From Clostridiaceae bacterium (GTDB lineage Bacteria > Bacillota > Clostridia > Oscillospirales > Acutalibacteraceae): DNA of 10,547 nt. Within the stretch, counting starts at the first letter, position 1. Every line of letters starts with the position of its first letter. The stretch lies in contig JAEDML010000028.1 of assembly GCA_016303035.1 (NCBI GenBank), positions 1 to 10,547 on the forward strand, written 5' to 3'. The position numbers were made by a program, and so were the translations under genes. The notes under the pieces were generated by a model. It was not told the origin of the DNA. It searched no databases and saw only the letters and a program-made list of their open reading frames with translations. Positions 5,830 through 10,547 of this stretch are shown piece by piece.

Positions 5830-6295
5830 TATAACGGATCAGCAAAAGCGTATTAAGCTGCCTACGGGTACCAGACTTCTGATACGAAAGGCGTGCAATG
5901 CCACCCTTAAAAACGAAGGCTTTGAAGATTCGGCAGAGGTTGATGTTACCCTTGTAAACGATGAAATGATACAGCAAATTAACAAGGAACACAGAAATAT
6001 TGACGCATCGACCGATGTCCTCTCTTTTCCGCTTGGCGAGAACGGCGTATACGATACAGACCCCGAGAACGGTGCCAAAATGCTCGGTGACATTGTTATT
6101 TCGGTTGAACATGCCATAGCACAGGCGGATTTATACGGTCACGGACTTGAACGGGAAATTGCATATCTTACCGTGCATTCAATGCTTCATTTGCTCGGTT
6201 ATGACCATGTGAACGGCGGACTTGAACGCACCATTATGCGCGAAAAAGAAGAAAATATACTTGACGCGCTCGGTCTTGCCATCAACAAGGTTTAA
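5813..6295 (+). CDS. ybeY: Endoribonuclease YbeY (rRNA maturation factor)
   Basis: This is a 160-residue single-domain metalloenzyme of the UPF0054 family. YbeY is a zinc-dependent endoribonuclease needed for 16S rRNA 3'-end maturation and ribosome quality control. The zinc motif is HSMLHLLGYDH at residues 122-132, with H122, H126 and H132 as ligands. The commoner form of this motif has glycine after the first histidine where this protein has serine, a mild variation. The conserved NKEHRNIDASTDVLSFP stretch also marks the family. The start is the ATG at 5813, 5 bases after a GGTGA site; an in-frame ATG at 5792 lacks a site and is less likely. It overlaps the end of phoH by 17 bases and is followed by era after 9 bases. 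Confidence 0.94.
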   Translation: MSVKVNITDQQKRIKLPTGTRLLIRKACNATLKNEGFEDSAEVDVTLVNDEMIQQINKEHRNIDASTDVLSFPLGENGVYDTDPENGAKMLGDIVISVEHAIAQADLYGHGLEREIAYLTVHSMLHLLGYDHVNGGLERTIMREKEENILDALGLAINKV

Positions 6296-6304
6296 GGATA
6301 TATT

Positions 6305-7225
6305 ATGGAAGAAAAATCTGCATTTATTACCATTATCGGCAGACCTAATGTCGGTAAATCCTCACTTATGAACCGGTCGCTCGGTCAAAAGGTTGCTATT
6401 GTGTCGGACAAGCCGCAGACCACGCGCACACGGATTATGGGCGTGCTGACACGCAAAGAAACACAGCTTGTATTTATTGACACACCGGGTTTCCACAAGC
6501 CCAGAAATGTGTTAGGACAGAATATGATGAAAGCGGTGGGGGACGGTATGTCCGATGTTGACGCCGCCGTGTTGGTTGTTGAGGCTGTGCATAAATTTAA
6601 GCTGGGAGACACCGAAATTCCTCCTGCCGAAGCCGAGCTGATTAACGAACTCAAACGCCGTTCTCTAAGGGCGGTGCTTGTGATAAATAAGGTTGATTTG
6701 CTGGCTGATAAGGAGCAGCTTTTTAAAATCATATCGCTTTATACATCTCTTTACGGATTTGAGGCGGTAATTCCGCTTTCGGCAAAAACCGGAAACGGGG
6801 TTGATATTTTTGTTGACGAGCTTATGAAATTTTCAAAGCCTTCTCCGCACTATTTCGGCGACGATGATTTTACCGACCAACCCGAAAAGGTTATGGTTGC
6901 CGAGATGATACGCGAAAAGCTGTTGCGCATGCTTAATAAGGAGGTTCCGCACGGAATAGCCCTAGACATCGAGCGCTTTTTTGAAAAGGATACCGCCGAC
7001 GGAGAGCCGATACTTACCGTAGAAGCAACAATTTACTGCGAAAAAGATTCCCACAAGGGTATCATTATAGGCAAAAACGGCGCGATGCTTAAAAAAATCG
7101 GCACCGCTGCACGGCGCGATATTGAAGAATTTTTCGGTATTCGTGCGTCTCTTAAGCTGTGGGTAAAGGTTAAGGAAAACTGGCGCAACCGTCAGGGACT
7201 TATTCATACTTTCGGACTTGATTGA
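6305..7225 (+). CDS. era: GTPase Era
   Basis: This 306-residue GTPase binds the 3' end of 16S rRNA and assists late assembly of the 30S subunit, acting in the cytosol and at the membrane. All G motifs are intact: G1 GRPNVGKSS (12-20), G2 in the PQTTRTR stretch (37-43), G3 DTPG (59-62), G4 NKVD (128-131) and G5 SAK (159-161). A C-terminal type II KH domain carries GIIIGKNG at 252-259. The length is typical. The ATG at 6305 has AAGGA 6 bases upstream, overlapping the ybeY stop. Following YbeY, another 16S maturation factor, makes functional sense. A long inverted repeat follows the stop, but it lacks a T-run and is not a plain terminator. Confidence 0.97.
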   Translation: MEEKSAFITIIGRPNVGKSSLMNRSLGQKVAIVSDKPQTTRTRIMGVLTRKETQLVFIDTPGFHKPRNVLGQNMMKAVGDGMSDVDAAVLVVEAVHKFKLGDTEIPPAEAELINELKRRSLRAVLVINKVDLLADKEQLFKIISLYTSLYGFEAVIPLSAKTGNGVDIFVDELMKFSKPSPHYFGDDDFTDQPEKVMVAEMIREKLLRMLNKEVPHGIALDIERFFEKDTADGEPILTVEATIYCEKDSHKGIIIGKNGAMLKKIGTAARRDIEEFFGIRASLKLWVKVKENWRNRQGLIHTFGLD

Positions 7226-7232
7226 CTTATAT

Positions 7233-7291
7233 TTCCTATCATAAAAATTTTTAAAACGCAAACAATTATAATGTACTTTTTATGATGGGAA
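7233..7291 (+). repeat. 15-base-pair inverted repeat between era and the yqzL-like gene
   Basis: Arms at 7233-7247 and 7277-7291 pair over 15 positions with one G-T wobble (7237/7287) and enclose a 29-base AT-rich loop. The right arm contains GGGA (7287-7290), the ribosome binding site of the next small gene. The loop holds a TATAAT at 7267-7272 without a good -35 box. There is no T-run after the right arm, so it is not a standard terminator. It could mask translation in transcripts coming from era. Confidence 0.62.
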
Positions 7292-7298
7292 TGATGAT

Positions 7299-7463
7299 AT
7301 GGATATCGAGCGTAACTGGACTCGTTTTATTAAAAGCGGCAGGGTGAGTGATTACCTTGCGTATGTTAATTCCTGTAAGGAGAACGAAATAATTGAAGGA
7401 AGCTGTAACCCGTTTTACAACAGATGCGTTGGTAATAAAGGAAATGAATGTAGGGGAGAGTGA
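7299..7463 (+). CDS. Small YqzL-like protein
   Basis: A 54-residue reading frame lies between era and recO, the place where Bacillus carries yqzL. The first 30 residues fit the pattern I recall for YqzL-like proteins: a tryptophan near the N terminus (W7), F10, then S-G at 13-14 and V16, followed by DYLAY at 18-22. The ATG at 7299 has GGGA 8 bases upstream. The last 23 codons overlap the start of recO in another frame (7393-7463), and the recO ribosome binding site lies inside this gene. The tail, rich in cysteine and asparagine, is probably shaped by the recO frame rather than by function. No biochemical role is known. The match is from memory of a short motif, so confidence is moderate. Confidence 0.63.
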   Translation: MDIERNWTRFIKSGRVSDYLAYVNSCKENEIIEGSCNPFYNRCVGNKGNECRGE

Positions 7464-8148
7464 CCGTCTGGTTACTCTCTTTACGCGTGATTACGGAATT
7501 ATACGCGCCTTTGCTTCGGGCACGAAGAATTTGAAAAGTAAAAAAGCGTCGGGAACCTCGCTTCTTACCTTTTCAAGCGTTTCGGTTGCAAAGCGGGGCG
7601 ATACATATAAGATTTACGAAGCACAGCCTATACGAATGTTTTTCAAGGCAGGCAGTGATATTATAAGACTTTCGGTTTCGCAGTATTTCTGTGAGCTGGC
7701 ACTTGAACTGGCTCCCGCCGGAACGCCTAATGAGGAGCTTTTGAGGCTTATACTCAATTCCCTGCATTTTCTTACAGAGGACGGGCGTGAGCCCGCGCTC
7801 ATTAAGGCAATAACCGAGCTTCGCGCTGCCTCGGTTTCAGGTTATATGCCTAATCTTGTAGCCTGCTGTAGCTGCGGTAAATTTGAAGACGATATTATGC
7901 GGTTTGACCTGCTTAACGGTCAGATATACTGCTCTGACTGCCGAGGTAACGGTGAGCTTGTTAATATTGACAGGACGCTGCTTACGGCAATGCGGCATAT
8001 TATATATTCCGAATTTAAAAATCTTTATTCCTTTACGATACCCGATAATAGTGCGAAATTGCTTTCGGATATAACAGGAAGATATATAACTGCTCAGACC
8101 GAGCACCGATTTTCCACGCTGGATTTTTACAATTCTGTTAAGGAGTAA
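7393..8148 (+). CDS. recO: DNA repair protein RecO
   Basis: This 251-residue recombination mediator of the RecFOR pathway binds single-stranded DNA and SSB and helps load RecA onto gapped DNA. It has an N-terminal OB fold with TDALVIKEMNVGESDRLVTLF at about 10-30, a helical middle, and a zinc finger of two CxxC pairs at C158/C161 and C180/C183. The length is near normal. The start is a TTG at 7393 with a strong AAGGAG site (7377-7382) 10 bases upstream; that site lies inside the yqzL-like gene, which overlaps recO by 71 bases, so coupled translation is likely. The stop overlaps the ribosome binding site of mutS2. Confidence 0.93.
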   Translation: MKEAVTRFTTDALVIKEMNVGESDRLVTLFTRDYGIIRAFASGTKNLKSKKASGTSLLTFSSVSVAKRGDTYKIYEAQPIRMFFKAGSDIIRLSVSQYFCELALELAPAGTPNEELLRLILNSLHFLTEDGREPALIKAITELRAASVSGYMPNLVACCSCGKFEDDIMRFDLLNGQIYCSDCRGNGELVNIDRTLLTAMRHIIYSEFKNLYSFTIPDNSAKLLSDITGRYITAQTEHRFSTLDFYNSVKE

Positions 8149-8151
8149 TAT

Positions 8152-10545
8152 ATGGAATTTGAGTTTTTTAAATATTCCAAAACGCTTGAGCTTGATAAAA
8201 TTCTTGAAATGCTGGCAGGTGAAGCCGCATTAGAAGATTCTGCCCGACTTGCAAGGGAGCTTACCCCGAAAAGCGATTTCGACGAGGTAGCCGCCGCCCT
8301 TAAAAATACAGAGGACGCATATATACTTATGTCGAGATATTCGGCTCCTTCCTTCGGTTCGGCACTTAATGTTTCCTCCGCGCTTACGCGTGCTCAGGTA
8401 GGTGCCGCGCTGTCTGCAAGGGAACTGCTGGATATTGCCGAAACCCTGCGTGTTATCCGCTCGGTAAAATCGTGGCGTGATAATTGCTCCGAAAGCGTAA
8501 AAACCTCGCTTGAAGCGTTGTTTAATTCCCTTGTTCCTAATAAATTTTTGGAAGAAAAAATTACATTTGCAATAAAATCAGAGGATGAGATTAACGATAA
8601 CGCATCCGCCGTACTCTACGATATAAGACGAAAAATAACCTCTAAAAGCTCTAAAATCAGGGATAATCTTGACAGTATTATTCGTTCGCAGAAGGCAAAA
8701 TATTTACAGGAAGCCATTGTAACACAGCGGGACGGCCGATTTGTTGTTCCGGTAAAATCCGAATTCCGCGGTGAATTCCCGGGAATTGTGCATGACACAT
8801 CCTCAACAGGAGCCACGATATTTATTGAGCCTATGTCGGTTGTGGAAACCAATAATGAAATCCGCGTTTTAAAGCTTAAGGAGCAGGATGAAATTGCCCG
8901 TATTCTTGCCGAGCTTTCGGCCGCCGCAGCCGATTTTGCCGACAGCATTATATATTCCTACAATGCGCTTGTGCAGTTAAATTTTGCCTTTGCCAAGGCA
9001 AGCCTTGCCTATAAAATGAAGGCGAGCGTGCCGTCGCTCAATAAAAACGGACATATATTTTTAAAACGGGCAAGACATCCGCTTATAGGCAGTAAAGCCG
9101 TAGTCCCAGTAACGGTTGAACTCGGCGGCGATTACGATACCCTTATAATCACGGGACCCAACACCGGCGGAAAGACCGTAACGCTTAAAACCGTGGGACT
9201 GCTTACCTTAATGACAATGTGCGGCCTTATGATACCGGTTGACGACGGAAGCGATATTGCGGTTTTCGGTAAGGTATTCGCCGATATAGGTGACGAGCAG
9301 AGCATTGAACAGTCGCTTTCCACCTTTTCTTCGCATATGACCAATATAATTTCGGTTTTAAACTCGGCTGATGATGATTCGCTTGTGCTTTTTGACGAGC
9401 TTTGCGCAGGAACCGACCCGGTAGAAGGCGCGGCTCTTGCAAAGGCTATTCTTGTAAGGCTTGCGGCATACGGCTGTAAAACCGTTGCCACAACGCATTA
9501 TCCCGAGCTTAAATCCTACGCGGTTGATACTCCGCGTGTTGAAAATGCGAGCTGTGAATTTGATGTGGAAACATTAAGACCGACATACAGACTTATTATC
9601 GGTATGCCGGGCCGTTCCAACGCATTTGCAATTTCGGGACGATTAGGTCTTGACAGCGGAATCATTGAAAATGCAAAAGAGATGATTTCCGACGATGATT
9701 TAAGGTTTGAACGCGTTGTAGAATCTCTTGAAAAAGCGCGCAAATCCGCAGAAGAGGAGCACCAAAAGGTGCTTACTCTCCGTCACCGTCTTGATGAAGC
9801 AAAGCGCAAGTCAGATCTTCGTGAGCACGAGCTTTCAATAAAGCAGGAAAAACTGATGGAGCAGACGCGTGAAAAGGCTAACCGCATTATTGAGGACGCA
9901 AGATATAAATCCGGTTTACTTTTAAACGAAATTGAAGAAATTAAAAAACAGCTTAATCAGTCAAACGCCGCAAGCTTAGCGCAAAAGGCACGCAGCGAAT
10001 ATAAGAAAAGACTTGGTGAAATGGAAGCTGCCGCCGATCCTGTGGTTGCTTCGCCGGTAAAAGGAAAGAAGCTTACAGAAGCACCGAATAAAGGAGATAT
10101 TGTGATACTTGCCGATATAAACCGCGACGCTACGGTCGTTGATGTAAATGTATCAAAGCGTCAGGCGCTTGTTATGTCCGGCTCGATAAAGATGTGGGTT
10201 GATTTTGACAATCTTCTGTTTAAATCAAATAACGCACAGTCCTCCGAGGTAAAAAAGACGCGCAATGTATCAGGTTTGGCATCAAGAAAGGAAAGAAGCG
10301 TTAAGGGCGAGCTTGATATAAGGGGAATGGCGTCAGATGAGGCTGTCCTTGAACTTGATAAATATATTGACGAAGCCATTCTTTCGGGAATAAGTACGAT
10401 AACAATAATACACGGCAAAGGAACGGGAACGCTCAGAAAAACCGTGCAGGCTCATTTAAAATCCTTAAAGTGCATTAAGTCTTTCCGCAACGGTATCTAC
10501 GGCGAGGGCGAGAACGGAGTTACAATAGCGGAATTAAAGGATTAA
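8152..10545 (+). CDS. mutS2: Endonuclease MutS2 with C-terminal Smr domain
   Basis: This complete 797-residue gene encodes a MutS2 protein, which lacks the mismatch-recognition domain of MutS. Core and lever regions fill about 1-300, followed by the ABC-type ATPase with Walker A GPNTGGKT at 335-342 and Walker B LVLFDE at 411-416. A charged coiled coil runs from about 515 to 610. A KOW-like segment near 645-690 precedes the Smr nuclease domain, with LDIRG at 721-725 and HGKGTG at 754-759. In other bacteria MutS2 suppresses homologous recombination, and in Bacillus it also splits collided ribosomes. The ATG at 8152 follows AAGGAG (8141-8146), which overlaps the recO stop. I see no missing catalytic element. 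The stop lies two bases from the window end, so the terminator is not visible. Confidence 0.96.
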   Translation: MEFEFFKYSKTLELDKILEMLAGEAALEDSARLARELTPKSDFDEVAAALKNTEDAYILMSRYSAPSFGSALNVSSALTRAQVGAALSARELLDIAETLRVIRSVKSWRDNCSESVKTSLEALFNSLVPNKFLEEKITFAIKSEDEINDNASAVLYDIRRKITSKSSKIRDNLDSIIRSQKAKYLQEAIVTQRDGRFVVPVKSEFRGEFPGIVHDTSSTGATIFIEPMSVVETNNEIRVLKLKEQDEIARILAELSAAAADFADSIIYSYNALVQLNFAFAKASLAYKMKASVPSLNKNGHIFLKRARHPLIGSKAVVPVTVELGGDYDTLIITGPNTGGKTVTLKTVGLLTLMTMCGLMIPVDDGSDIAVFGKVFADIGDEQSIEQSLSTFSSHMTNIISVLNSADDDSLVLFDELCAGTDPVEGAALAKAILVRLAAYGCKTVATTHYPELKSYAVDTPRVENASCEFDVETLRPTYRLIIGMPGRSNAFAISGRLGLDSGIIENAKEMISDDDLRFERVVESLEKARKSAEEEHQKVLTLRHRLDEAKRKSDLREHELSIKQEKLMEQTREKANRIIEDARYKSGLLLNEIEEIKKQLNQSNAASLAQKARSEYKKRLGEMEAAADPVVASPVKGKKLTEAPNKGDIVILADINRDATVVDVNVSKRQALVMSGSIKMWVDFDNLLFKSNNAQSSEVKKTRNVSGLASRKERSVKGELDIRGMASDEAVLELDKYIDEAILSGISTITIIHGKGTGTLRKTVQAHLKSLKCIKSFRNGIYGEGENGVTIAELKD

Positions 10546-10547
10546 AA

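Noticed and set aside
9132..9491. Minus-strand open frame of 119 codons inside mutS2
   Set aside because: It is antisense to the Walker A and B region of the MutS2 ATPase, and its serine-rich composition is typical of a shadow frame.
1..10547. CRISPR array, insertion sequence, prophage, toxin-antitoxin or defence system
   Set aside because: I found no regularly spaced repeats, transposase, integrase or paired small toxin-like genes; the two tRNA genes show no flanking integrase or duplicated 3' end.

Overview
The window looks like the chromosome of a spore-forming Firmicute of class Clostridia, probably the Oscillospiraceae/Ruminococcaceae. I infer this from gene content and style. It has the mother-cell sporulation genes ylbJ, yqfC and yqfD, and the Gram-positive order phoH-ybeY-era-recO followed by mutS2. 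It uses TTG starts freely and has G-rich ribosome binding sites and AT-rich intergenic DNA with consensus sigma-A promoters. Nothing seen suggests a mobile element, prophage, defence island or CRISPR array. This is a conserved core region.

Layout, left to right. A textbook extended -10 promoter (82-110) drives a PHP-family histidinol-phosphatase-like gene (148-909, +). It ends at a bidirectional terminator shared with convergent queH (952-1554, -), a queuosine-biosynthesis enzyme. Upstream of queH on the same strand are tRNA-Gln(TTG) and tRNA-His(GTG), with a consensus promoter at 1899-1926. Next, still on the minus strand, come a small four-cysteine protein (1939-2154) and the sporulation membrane protein YlbJ (2173-3237).

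From about 3300 everything runs on the plus strand: yqfC, yqfD, phoH, ybeY, era, a small YqzL-like gene at 7299-7463, recO and mutS2, whose stop lies two bases before the window end. Gaps are short, and the phoH/ybeY and yqzL/recO pairs overlap.

How the genes work together. YqfC, YqfD and YlbJ belong to early mother-cell sporulation. PhoH (ATPase), YbeY (rRNA-processing endonuclease) and Era (16S/30S assembly GTPase) form a ribosome and RNA maturation set. RecO and MutS2 deal with recombination, and MutS2 also with collided ribosomes. QueH makes the queuosine placed at position 34 of tRNA-His, so its neighbour is one of its indirect targets.

The most useful second-look items are the short YqzL-like gene that overlaps recO by 71 bases, a long inverted repeat covering that gene's ribosome binding site, the divergent ylbJ/yqfC control region, and a promoter that can separate phoH from the sporulation genes. 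I found no convincing novel multi-gene system.
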